A stretch of DNA of 12,217 nucleotides from Actinomycetes bacterium. Lineage in GTDB: Bacteria > Actinomycetota > Actinomycetes > Actinomycetales > Dermatophilaceae. The stretch lies in contig JAEWFB010000384.1 of assembly GCA_023389095.1 (NCBI GenBank), forward strand, positions 1 through 12,217, given 5' to 3'. Positions 1 to 6,361 of this stretch are shown here, one piece after another. A program made the position numbers and the translations under genes. The notes beneath the pieces are model-generated. The model was not told where the DNA came from and did no database searches. It was given only the letters and a program-made list of their open reading frames with translations. Each line of letters starts with the position of its first letter. The stretch's first letter is position 1.

Positions 1-555
1 CGCGCCATCCAGCAGGTCTTCGCGGCCATCCACCGCGGCAAGCCGACCCAGCGCCTCCTCGCCTACCAGTACCTGCAGGTGCTGCCGCAGATCGCCCGGG
101 GCGACGCGAACAAGATGTGGATCATCCCGTCCGAGGTCACCGACGCGCTCAAGGGCATCTCGAACGCCCTCGGTGGCAACGCGCGCCCCGAGGGCGGCGA
201 CGACGAGGGCTGGGTCGAGCCGGAGGTCGACGACGCCTTCCTCGCCACCGTCCTCGAGGACCCGGCCAAGGCCCTCGCCGAGGCCCGCGGCCAGGCCGCC
301 CAGGCGAGTGCCGAGTCCACCGAGCACGCCGCACCCGTCGGCCGCCAGCAGCCGCCGATCCACACCGCGGCCGAGTTCCCGCCGCCGCCGAGCGCGCCGG
401 CCACTCCGACGCAGGACGCGCCTGCCGTCTCGCCCGCCCCGCCCGCCCCGCCCGCTGCGCAGCCCCCGGCGTCGGGCGAGGCCCCGCAGCAGCCCGGTCA
501 GCAGCCCGGTCAGCAGCACGGTCAGCCCGGTCAGGAGCCGCCCGCCCGTCCGTGA
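1..555 (+). CDS. SPFH/band-7 (stomatin-like) protein, C-terminal part
   Basis: The gene enters from the left edge in frame 1 and ends at TGA 553-555, leaving 184 residues. The first ~60 residues (AIQQVFAAIHRGKPTQRLLA, YQYLQVLPQIA, GDANKMWIIPSEV) match the end of the SPFH domain in actinobacterial stomatin/prohibitin-like proteins; the KMWIIPSE stretch is typical. A short acidic linker follows, then a disordered tail rich in Pro, Gln and Ala that ends in QQPG repeats. In this family an N-terminal membrane anchor and the SPFH domain form oligomeric membrane scaffolds, often beside an NfeD-like protein; those parts would lie outside the window. The family call is confident. The cellular role of this protein is unknown. 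Confidence 0.85.
   Translation, partial: RAIQQVFAAIHRGKPTQRLLAYQYLQVLPQIARGDANKMWIIPSEVTDALKGISNALGGNARPEGGDDEGWVEPEVDDAFLATVLEDPAKALAEARGQAAQASAESTEHAAPVGRQQPPIHTAAEFPPPPSAPATPTQDAPAVSPAPPAPPAAQPPASGEAPQQPGQQPGQQHGQPGQEPPARP
487..531 (+). repeat. 12-bp in-frame tandem repeat coding for QQPG
   Basis: Unit CAGCAGCCCGGT occurs at 487-498 and 499-510, with a one-base variant at 511-522 (CAGCAGCACGGT) and a shortened copy at 523-531. It encodes QQPG-QQPG-QQHG-QPG at the C-terminal tail of the SPFH protein. The unit is a multiple of three, so copy-number change would vary tail length without a frameshift. Confidence 0.85.
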
Positions 556-556
556 C

Positions 557-586
557 GCGTCCGGCGTCGCCAGTGGACGGACGCCG
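557..586 (+). terminator. Candidate hairpin terminator after the SPFH gene
   Basis: Just after the stop codon two alternative 7-bp stems can form: GCGTCCG (557-563) with CGGACGC (578-584), or CGGCGTC (562-568) with GACGCCG (580-586). There is no U tract, as is common in high-GC actinobacteria. Moderate support only. Confidence 0.4.
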
Positions 587-594
587 CACGAAGA

Positions 595-626
595 CACCCG
601 GTCACCCTCGGTAGGGTGGCCGGGTG
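595..626 (+). promoter_or_regulatory. TSUP promoter and start codon inside a 32-bp inverted repeat
   Basis: CACCCGGTCACCCT (595-608), loop CGGT (609-612) and AGGGTGGCCGGGTG (613-626) form 14-bp arms with one T-G wobble. Within it, TAGGGT (612-617) is a good TANNNT -10 box placed 6 nt before the GTG start at 624, so a leaderless transcript is predicted. No convincing -35 is seen. The repeat could be an operator, a terminator for the upstream gene, or an RNA fold that hides the start codon in read-through transcripts. Confidence 0.6.
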
Positions 627-1403
627 TCGTTCTGGTCTGCCGTCGCCGTCGCGCTGGCCGGCACCGGCGCCGGCATCATCAACACCATCGTCGGCTCGGG
701 CACCCTGCTGACCTTCCCGACCCTGCTGTTCTTCGGCGTCAACCCGCTCGTGGCCAACGTGTCGAACAACATCGGGCTCGTCGCCGGCGGGATCACGGGG
801 TCGTGGGGCTACCGCCACGAGCTGCACGGCGCCGGCCCGACGCTGCGGCGCCTCATGCCGCTGTCCTTCCTCGGCTCGGTCGTCGGTGCCGGGCTGCTGC
901 TCGTGCTGCCTCCCGAGGCCTTCAAGGCCATCGTCCCGGTGCTCATCGTCATCGCGGTCGTGCTCGTCCTGGCCGGACCGGTGCTGCAGCGGCGACGCGC
1001 CGCCGCCGAGGAGGGCATCGTGTCGGGCCGCGACCCCCGCTGGCACGTACCGGTCATGGCCGCCGGCGTCTTCGTGGCCGGCATGTACGGCGGTTACTTC
1101 GGCGCCGCCCAGGGCGTGCTGCTCATGGGCCTGTTCAGCATCCTGAGCAGCGAGCCGCTGCAACGGCTCAACGGCTACAAGAACGTGCTGGCGCTCATCG
1201 TCAACCTCGTCGCGGCCGGGGTCTTCCTCCTCTTCGCTCGCGAGCACATCGACTGGCTCATCGTGCTGCTCATCGCGGCCGGCTCCTTCGTCGGCGGCAT
1301 CATCGGGGCGCGCATCGGCCGACGCATCCCGCCGAACGCACTGCGGGCCCTCATCGTCGTCATCGGCGTCGTCGCCGTGGTGCGGCTCCTCTGGTTCACG
1401 TGA
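624..1403 (+). CDS. TSUP family (TauE/SafE-type) membrane transporter
   Basis: A 259-residue polytopic membrane protein, normal length for the TSUP (former DUF81) family. Members export or import small anions such as sulfite, sulfoacetate or other organosulfur compounds; the substrate here cannot be read from sequence. The family's two-half design is visible: residues 11-38 (GTGAGIINTIVGSGTLLTFP, then TLLFFG) and residues 148-171 (GVFVAGMYGGYFGAAQGVLL) carry the paired glycine-rich motifs. Hydrophobic segments lie near 5-38, 78-120, 143-172, 187-205, 211-230 and 240-257, with a basic cytosolic loop near 122-140. The GTG at 624 fits a -10 box 6 nt upstream and begins directly at the first membrane segment. 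It stands alone between the SPFH and methyltransferase genes, so context gives no substrate hint. Confidence 0.88.
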   Translation: MSFWSAVAVALAGTGAGIINTIVGSGTLLTFPTLLFFGVNPLVANVSNNIGLVAGGITGSWGYRHELHGAGPTLRRLMPLSFLGSVVGAGLLLVLPPEAFKAIVPVLIVIAVVLVLAGPVLQRRRAAAEEGIVSGRDPRWHVPVMAAGVFVAGMYGGYFGAAQGVLLMGLFSILSSEPLQRLNGYKNVLALIVNLVAAGVFLLFAREHIDWLIVLLIAAGSFVGGIIGARIGRRIPPNALRALIVVIGVVAVVRLLWFT

Positions 1404-1405
1404 CC

Positions 1406-1411
1406 TAGCCT
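1406..1411 (+). promoter_or_regulatory. -10 box TAGCCT of the RNA methyltransferase gene (leaderless)
   Basis: TAGCCT lies 2 bp after the TSUP stop codon and 6 nt before GTG 1418, which places the transcription start at or within a base of the start codon. There is no Shine-Dalgarno sequence between the genes. No clear -35 element is seen. Confidence 0.6.
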
Positions 1412-1417
1412 GCTCCC

Positions 1418-2236
1418 GTGCCGATCGAGATCTCCGACCCCGCCGACCCGCGCCTGGCCGACTACGTGTCCCTCACCGACGTCGTGCTGCGACGCCGGCA
1501 CGAGCCCGAGAAGGGCCTCTACATCGCCGAGAGCCAGAAGGTGATCCGGCGGGCGCTGCGGGCCGGGCACCGGCCGCGGTCCTACCTCATGGCGCGGCGG
1601 TGGCTCGACGACCTCGCGGACATCGTGGCCGACGCCGAGGCCGAGGGCATCCCGGTGTACTTCGGCGAGCACGACGTCATCGAGCAGCTCACCGGGTTCC
1701 ACCTGCACCGGGGTGCGCTGGCCGCCATGCAGCGCCCGGCACTGCCGTCCGCCGAGTCCCTCGTCGCCGAGGCGCGTCGCGTCATCGTCCTCGAGGACGT
1801 CGTCGACCACACGAACGTCGGCGCGATCTTCAGGAGCGCCGCAGCGCTCGGCGTCGACGCCGTTCTCGTCACCCCGCGATGTGCGGATCCGCTGTACCGC
1901 AGGTCGATCCGCGTCTCCATGGGCACCGTGTTCCAGGTGCCGTGGACGCGCATCGACCCGTGGCCGCAGGGGATCGGCCTGCTGCACGACGCCGGGCTGA
2001 CGGTCGTGGCCATGGCCCTGTCCGACGACTCGGTCTCGCTCGACGACCTCGAGGCCGAGCCCCCGGGCCGCCTCGCCCTCGTGGTCGGCACCGAGGGCGA
2101 CGGGCTGTCGCACCGCACCGTGGCCGACGCCGACCTGACGCTGCGGATCCCGATGGCCGGCGGTGTCGACTCGCTCAACGTCGCTGCCGCGAGCGCCGTC
2201 GCGATGTGGGCGTTGCGGCCGCGCGCCCGGGCCTGA
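1418..2236 (+). CDS. SpoU/TrmH-family RNA 2'-O-methyltransferase
   Basis: A 272-residue protein with an N-terminal substrate-binding-like part (1-110) and a C-terminal SPOUT methyltransferase domain (about 120-268). All three family motifs are present. Motif 1 is N133-VGAIFR139, with the catalytic-type arginine. Motif 2 is LVVGTEGDGL (221-230), which shapes the knotted SAM site. Motif 3 is IPMAGGVDSLNVAAASA (244-260). Enzymes of this family transfer methyl from S-adenosylmethionine to a ribose 2'-OH in tRNA or 23S rRNA. Residues FHLHRGALA (94-102) recall the RNA-binding region of actinobacterial members. The exact target nucleotide cannot be told. Start GTG 1418 is supported by the -10 box 6 nt upstream. 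The gene converges on the DUF3037 gene with an 18-bp gap. Confidence 0.92.
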   Translation: MPIEISDPADPRLADYVSLTDVVLRRRHEPEKGLYIAESQKVIRRALRAGHRPRSYLMARRWLDDLADIVADAEAEGIPVYFGEHDVIEQLTGFHLHRGALAAMQRPALPSAESLVAEARRVIVLEDVVDHTNVGAIFRSAAALGVDAVLVTPRCADPLYRRSIRVSMGTVFQVPWTRIDPWPQGIGLLHDAGLTVVAMALSDDSVSLDDLEAEPPGRLALVVGTEGDGLSHRTVADADLTLRIPMAGGVDSLNVAAASAVAMWALRPRARA

Positions 2237-2260
2237 CGCGGAACTCGTTGCGGCTCAGGC
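2231..2260. terminator. Candidate bidirectional terminator between convergent genes
   Basis: GCCTGA (2231-2236) pairs with TCAGGC (2255-2260), and inside it CGC plus AAC can pair with GTT plus GCG across a short bulge. The two outer arms contain the stop codons of the methyltransferase (TGA 2234-2236) and of the DUF3037 gene (TGA as tca 2255-2257). No U tract on either strand. Confidence 0.45.
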
Positions 2261-2632
2261 GCGCACGAGACGCGTCATGAGCCGGTCGAGCTCGACGGCG
2301 GGGTCGTGGCACAGCCCGCCGTGGACCGGTCCGGGCTGCACGACGGTCGAGCGTGGCGCGATGATCCAGCCGAAGCGCTGGCCGAGCCTGTCGAGGACGG
2401 GACGGCCGCGGCCCGACTCGCCCCGGCACACCGCTCGCACCTGGTCGAGCATGGCGCGCACGCCGTCGAGGTCGCACGTCGGGCAGAGCGCCGCGGCGCG
2501 CGCGGCGTCGAGCTCCCAGGCGGCGTCGAGGAAGTCGGCGTCCTGGCTGTAGAGGACGACGCCGACGTTGATGAACTCCTCGCGGTCGACGCGGGGGACG
2601 AGGCGCAGCAGGACGTACTGGTAGGCGTTCAC
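2255..2632 (-). CDS. DUF3037 domain protein, partner of the HipA-like kinase
   Basis: A 125-residue protein covered by the DUF3037 family. The N-terminal part (YQYVLLRLVPRVDREEF, then INVGVVLY, residues 4-28) is the hallmark, followed by a helical region and a short C-terminal part (RFGWIIAP). No catalytic residues are recognised and the biochemical role is unknown. The start is GTG 2632, not the upstream in-frame ATG 2656. GTG 2632 overlaps the kinase stop in GTGA (2629-2632) and has a Shine-Dalgarno GGAGG (2640-2644) 7 nt upstream inside the kinase coding end. This implies translational coupling with the kinase. From memory DUF3037 genes often sit beside HipA-like kinases in actinobacteria, so the two products probably act together; that is inference. 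Confidence 0.85.
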   Translation of the reverse strand: MNAYQYVLLRLVPRVDREEFINVGVVLYSQDADFLDAAWELDAARAAALCPTCDLDGVRAMLDQVRAVCRGESGRGRPVLDRLGQRFGWIIAPRSTVVQPGPVHGGLCHDPAVELDRLMTRLVRA

Positions 2633-3399
2633 GCCGCGGCCTCCGTCGGCAGCCATGCGCCGGGGTTGCCCAGGCGAGCCGCGAGCATCCGGGCGTAGGC
2701 GTCACGTACCTCGGCCGGGCCGGTGAGGAACGGGGTGTCCTCGAGCCACTCGTCGGGCACGTCGGCGAGCACCGCGGCCACCGCGTCGGGGGTGACGCGG
2801 GCGGCGAGCTCGTCGTGGCGGGCGTCGACGTCGCCGGCCACCTCGCGCAGCACGTGGCGCGAGGCGTCGAACGGCTGGGCGGCGAAACGGTCCGGGTCGG
2901 GGGCGCGGCCGGGCCACGAGTGGTGGAAGTAGAGGGCGGCGCCGTGGTCGATGGCCCACGTGCGGCCGTGCCAGACGAGCAGGTTCGGGTTGGCCCAGGT
3001 GCGGTCGACGTTGGCGGTCAGCGCGTCGAGCCACAGGATGCGCTCGGCGAGGTCGGCGCCCGGTGGCAGGGACCCGTCGTAGCCGAGCGAGCCGGGCAGG
3101 AAGTCGACGCCGAGGTTGGTGCCCACCGACGCAGTGAGCAGGTCCTGCACCTCCTCGTCGGCCTCGTACCGGGCGATCCGCGGGTCGAGGGTCACGACGG
3201 CGAGGTCGGGCACCGGCACATCGACGAGCCGCGCGATCCCGGCGACGACGACCTCGGCGACGAGCACCTTGAGCCCCTGGCCCGCCCCGCGGAACTTCAG
3301 CACGTACGTGCCGTCGTCGTCGGCCTCGACGATCCCCGGCAGCGACCCGCCTTCCTTGAGCGGCGTGACGTAGCGGGTCGCGGTGAGCTGGGGGAGCAC
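2629..3399 (-). CDS. Compact HipA-like kinase domain protein
   Basis: A 256-residue protein resembling the small HipA-like kinase family (HipA_2 type). Visible kinase features are a Gly/Ser loop (EGGSLPGIVE, 16-25), a probable ATP-binding lysine in YVLKF (K35), a glutamate at E49 as a helix-C partner, a catalytic-loop-like NVDRTWANPN (130-139) with D132, and a metal-binding AIDHG (149-153) with D151. Classical HipA toxins are about 440 residues with an N-terminal subdomain and are paired with a HipB HTH antitoxin. Here neither the N-terminal subdomain nor an HTH gene is present. The substrate is unknown. The start is chosen as GTG 3399, 5 bp after the MFS stop; no strong Shine-Dalgarno is seen, so the exact start is uncertain. 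It is co-transcribed with the MFS gene upstream and coupled to DUF3037 downstream. Confidence 0.82.
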   Translation of the reverse strand: MLPQLTATRYVTPLKEGGSLPGIVEADDDGTYVLKFRGAGQGLKVLVAEVVVAGIARLVDVPVPDLAVVTLDPRIARYEADEEVQDLLTASVGTNLGVDFLPGSLGYDGSLPPGADLAERILWLDALTANVDRTWANPNLLVWHGRTWAIDHGAALYFHHSWPGRAPDPDRFAAQPFDASRHVLREVAGDVDARHDELAARVTPDAVAAVLADVPDEWLEDTPFLTGPAEVRDAYARMLAARLGNPGAWLPTEAAA

Positions 3400-3404
3400 G
3401 GGCG

Positions 3405-4673
3405 TCAGCCTAGTGGCCGCTCCTCGTCGAGCCGCGCCGCGGCGGACCACGCGCGCCCGACGAGCATGGCGGCGACGGCGTAGAGGCACGCGAAGGCGAT
3501 GAGGGGCCACCAGGCGAGGCCCGACTCGGGCAGCAGCACCGCGCCGAGGGCCGCCGCCGCCACCATGCCCGCGTTGTAGACGACGTCGTAGGCAGAGAAG
3601 GCCCGGCCCAGGAGGTGGTCGGGCACGTGCGCCTGCATGAGCGAGTCGACGGTGATCTTGACGCACTGCGAGGTGAGGGCCACGGCGAACGCGACGGCGA
3701 CGATGCTCCACGGCTGCAGGAACGGCCCGAGCAGGCCACACACCAGGGCGCCGACGGCGAGGACGCGGGCGATGAACGGCAGGGCGGTGAGCCGCGGCTC
3801 GAGCCACGGGGTCACGAAGGCCGCCGACGCGAACCCGAGGGCCGACGCGCCCGCCGCCACCGTGAATCCGAGCGCCCCGTGCCCGTGCTCGAACGGGCCA
3901 CGGAACAGCAGCAGCGTCTGGAGCAGGAGGAAGCCGAACGGCAGCCGCGTCAGGAAGACCAGCCCGAGCAGCACGCGGGCGCGCCGCGGACCGGTGCGGA
4001 CGGCCTCGAGGAACCCGGAGACCACCGAGCGTGCGACGTGACCGAGCGACGGGGAGTCGCTGACGTCGTCGGGCCCGACGTTCGGCAGGCGGGAGGCCGC
4101 CCACATCGCGACGAGCGCCCCGGCCGCGCCGAGCGCGACCACGACGACGTCGGAGCCGCCGAGGGCGCGGATGCCGGTGCCGATGGCGCCGCCGAGCAGG
4201 TAGGCGAGCGAGCCGCACGTCGGTGCGACCGAGTTGGCGCTGACGAGCTCGTCCGGTTCGACCACGTGCGGGATGGCCGAGCCGAGCCCGGCGAGGATGA
4301 ACCGGTTGACGGAGAAGACGAGCAGGACGAGCCCGAAGAAGAGGGGACCGGTGTCGGCGCCGGTGACGATCGAGGCGACGCCGAGCATCGCCGCGGCACG
4401 CACGGCCTGGCTGACGACGAGGACCCGGCGGCGGTCCCACCGGTCGAGCAGCACGCCCACGAACGGACCGAGGAGGCTGTACGGGAGCAGCACCGTCGCG
4501 AACGCGAGGGCGATGCTGCGCGCGTCCGCCGCCTTCTCGGGGTTGAAGAGGACGTGACTCGCCAAGGCCACCTGGAAGATGCCGTCGGCACCCTGGGAGG
4601 TGACCCGGCTGACGAAGAGTCGCCGGAAGCGTCGCCCGTGCAACAGGCTCCAGAGCGCACGCAGGAAGGTCAC
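3405..4673 (-). CDS. MFS transporter (drug/metabolite efflux-like)
   Basis: A 422-residue major facilitator protein with about 12 hydrophobic segments. Motif A between helices 2 and 3 is clear: GVLLDRWDRRRVL at about residues 73-85. The N-terminus (FLRALWSLLHGRRFRRLFVSR) is a basic amphipathic stretch before the first helix, as in the MFS_3-like efflux group. The substrate is not predictable. GTG 4673 is preferred over the more upstream ATG 4712: TACGCT lies 7 nt before GTG 4673 as a leaderless promoter, while the upstream extension would run through the terminator hairpin of the preceding operon. The HipA-like kinase follows after 5 bp, so the MFS gene likely leads a three-gene operon with the kinase and DUF3037; a functional link to them is not established. 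Confidence 0.86.
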   Translation of the reverse strand: MTFLRALWSLLHGRRFRRLFVSRVTSQGADGIFQVALASHVLFNPEKAADARSIALAFATVLLPYSLLGPFVGVLLDRWDRRRVLVVSQAVRAAAMLGVASIVTGADTGPLFFGLVLLVFSVNRFILAGLGSAIPHVVEPDELVSANSVAPTCGSLAYLLGGAIGTGIRALGGSDVVVVALGAAGALVAMWAASRLPNVGPDDVSDSPSLGHVARSVVSGFLEAVRTGPRRARVLLGLVFLTRLPFGFLLLQTLLLFRGPFEHGHGALGFTVAAGASALGFASAAFVTPWLEPRLTALPFIARVLAVGALVCGLLGPFLQPWSIVAVAFAVALTSQCVKITVDSLMQAHVPDHLLGRAFSAYDVVYNAGMVAAAALGAVLLPESGLAWWPLIAFACLYAVAAMLVGRAWSAAARLDEERPLG

Positions 4674-4680
4674 GGCGCAC

Positions 4681-4686
4681 AGCGTA
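4681..4686 (-). promoter_or_regulatory. -10 box TACGCT of the MFS-kinase-DUF3037 operon
   Basis: Read on the minus strand, TACGCT (4686 to 4681) is followed by 7 nt and then GTG 4673, so a leaderless or nearly leaderless mRNA is predicted. The region where a -35 would lie is filled by the 4697-4719 hairpin. Confidence 0.5.
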
Positions 4687-4696
4687 CGGTCGGTGT

Positions 4697-4719
4697 CGAG
4701 TCCGTGCGGCACGGACTCG
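4697..4719 (-). terminator. Hairpin terminator after the ABC transporter operon
   Basis: CGAGTCCGTG (4697-4706), loop CGG and CACGGACTCG (4710-4719) make a perfect 10-bp stem with a 3-nt loop. It lies about 50 nt past the permease stop codon and 10 nt before the MFS -10 box. There is no U tract. The stem is symmetric and could also act on the other strand. Confidence 0.65.
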
Positions 4720-4767
4720 GCGCGTCCGGCCGACGGATCGGTGAAGGGCGGGTGGCCGAGGGGTGGA

Positions 4768-5589
4768 TCAGCGGGCCAGGCGCCCGATGAGCGCCGCCGC
4801 GCACGCGATGCCGGCCACAGCGCTGCCGACGAGCACGCCGAGGTCGAGCCAGTAGCTCGTCGGCGTGCCGAGCAGCAGGCCCCGAAGCGCCGACACCTCG
4901 TAGGTCAGCGGGTTGACGTGGCTGACGACCTTGAGCCAGTCCGGCATGAGCTCGATGGGGTAGAGGGCGTTCGAGGCGAAGAAGAGCGGCATCGTGATCG
5001 CCTGCCCGATGCCCATGAGCCGGTCGCGCTTGAGGGCGACCCCCGCGATCGACAGCGACAGGCACGAGAAGAACGCGGCACCGAGCATGACGACCACGAC
5101 GACCCCGAGCAGGCGCACCGGGTTCCACGTCATGCCGACGCCCATCAGCGCGGCCACGACGACGACGATCGCGGCCTGGGCCACCGACCGCACGCCGGCC
5201 GCGAAGGCCTTGCCGGCCACGAGGGCGGCGCGGGGTGTCGGGGTGACGAGCAGCTTGGTCAGCACCCCGGCGTCACGCTCCCAGATGATCTGGATGCCGT
5301 AGAAGATCGCGATGAACAGGGCCGACTGCGCGATGACGCCCGGCGCCAGGAAGTCGAGGTAGGGCACGTCACCGGTCGGGATGGCCCGGATGCGGCTGAA
5401 CGTCGTGCCGAAGATGACGAGCCAGAGGATCGGCTGGATGGCCCGGGTCAGCAGCTCGGTGCGGTCGTGGCGCAGCTTCTGCAGCTCGACGAGGCAGAAC
5501 GTGCCGATGCGCGAGACCAGCAGGAGCGGGCCCGTGCGGCGGACCCGCTCAGCCGAGGCGGCGCGCGGTTTGACGAGCTGTCCGGACAC
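4768..5589 (-). CDS. ABC-2 type transporter permease (DrrB-like)
   Basis: A 273-residue permease of the ABC-2 family, as in daunorubicin-type DrrB exporters. About six membrane segments are visible near residues 50-62, 82-104, 133-152, 160-185, 196-212 and 250-268. The family signature before the last helix is present: NALYPIELMPDWLKVVSHVN (207-226), then PLTYEVSALRGLLLG. The polar loop ERDAGVLTKLLVTPTPR (104-120) is the cytosolic coupling region. It would form the membrane channel for the ATPase encoded just upstream, probably as a dimer, exporting a small molecule or lipid-like compound; the substrate is unknown. Start GTG 5589 is supported by a GGGAGGG Shine-Dalgarno (5597-5603) 7 nt upstream, inside the 41-bp overlap with the ATPase gene. 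Confidence 0.92.
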   Translation of the reverse strand: MSGQLVKPRAASAERVRRTGPLLLVSRIGTFCLVELQKLRHDRTELLTRAIQPILWLVIFGTTFSRIRAIPTGDVPYLDFLAPGVIAQSALFIAIFYGIQIIWERDAGVLTKLLVTPTPRAALVAGKAFAAGVRSVAQAAIVVVVAALMGVGMTWNPVRLLGVVVVVMLGAAFFSCLSLSIAGVALKRDRLMGIGQAITMPLFFASNALYPIELMPDWLKVVSHVNPLTYEVSALRGLLLGTPTSYWLDLGVLVGSAVAGIACAAALIGRLAR

Positions 5590-6361
5590 TGCGCAGCCCT
5601 CCCTTCTGTTCGTCCTCGAGGGTGTCGCCGGTGTGGTGGCGGAAGACGTCCTCGAGGCTGGCGCCCGGACCGGCCGCGGCCTTGAGGTCGTCGGGGGCCC
5701 CGAGGGCCCGCAGCGCGCCGTGGTGCATCAGGGCGACGCGGTCGCAGAGCGCGTCGGCCTCCTCCATGTAGTGGGTGGTGAGGACGACGGTCATGCCGTG
5801 CTCGCGCTGCATCTGGTCGACGCGCTGCCAGACGCTGTCGCGCGCCACCGGGTCGAGCCCGACGGTCGGCTCGTCGAGGACGAGCAGGGCCGGCTGGTTG
5901 ACGAGGGCCTGGGCCAGCTCGAGGCGGCGGACCATGCCGCCGGAGTAGGTCGAGGCGAGGCGGTGCTGGTCGGGGAGCAGGTCGACCATGTCGAGGACCT
6001 CGTCGACCCGGGCGGCCCGTTCACGACGGGGCACGTCGAAGAGGCGGGCGAACCACTCGACGTTCTCGCGCCCGGTCAGGGCACCCTCGATCGACAGCTG
6101 TTGCGGGACGTACCCGATGAGGCGGCGCACCTGCATGGCGTCGGCGCGCACGCTGCGGCCGAAGACCTCGACCTCGCCCTCCTGGAGGGGCAGCAGGGTG
6201 TTGAGCAGCCGGATCGTCGTCGTCTTGCCGGCGCCGTTGGGGCCGAGCAGGCCGAAGCACTCGCCGGGCTCGACGGTCAGGGTGAGGTCGTCGACGGCGC
6301 GGTGCTCGCCGAAGCGGTAGCCGAGGCCGCGGATGTCGAGGGCCGCCGTCACCGCGTTCAC
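5549..6361 (-). CDS. ABC transporter ATP-binding protein (DrrA-like)
   Basis: A 270-residue nucleotide-binding subunit with every expected motif: Walker A GPNGAGKT (40-47), Q-loop near Q87, signature YSGGM (139-143), Walker B LLVLDEP (159-165), D-loop GLDP (168-171), and switch His197 in TTHYMEEAD. The C-terminal extension from about residue 235 (LEDVFRHHTG) is typical of DrrA-type exporter ATPases. It powers the ABC-2 permease encoded downstream. Start GTG 6361 overlaps the MarR stop in GTGA (6358-6361) and has no evident Shine-Dalgarno, so translation probably depends on coupling to the regulator gene. Its last 41 bp overlap the permease gene in another frame, which suggests fixed stoichiometry. 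Confidence 0.95.
   Translation of the reverse strand: MNAVTAALDIRGLGYRFGEHRAVDDLTLTVEPGECFGLLGPNGAGKTTTIRLLNTLLPLQEGEVEVFGRSVRADAMQVRRLIGYVPQQLSIEGALTGRENVEWFARLFDVPRRERAARVDEVLDMVDLLPDQHRLASTYSGGMVRRLELAQALVNQPALLVLDEPTVGLDPVARDSVWQRVDQMQREHGMTVVLTTHYMEEADALCDRVALMHHGALRALGAPDDLKAAAGPGASLEDVFRHHTGDTLEDEQKGGLRSVRTARQTARRLG

Noticed and set aside
2629..4680. 683-codon frame that would fuse a long N-terminal extension to the HipA-like kinase
   Set aside because: The extension is a shadow of the MFS transporter gene (Arg/Pro-rich, no domain); the kinase homology begins near GTG 3399.
4674..4712. ATG 4712 as the MFS start
   Set aside because: The extra 13 residues run over the terminator hairpin and have no Shine-Dalgarno, whereas GTG 4673 has a -10 box 7 nt upstream and starts at the family N-terminus.
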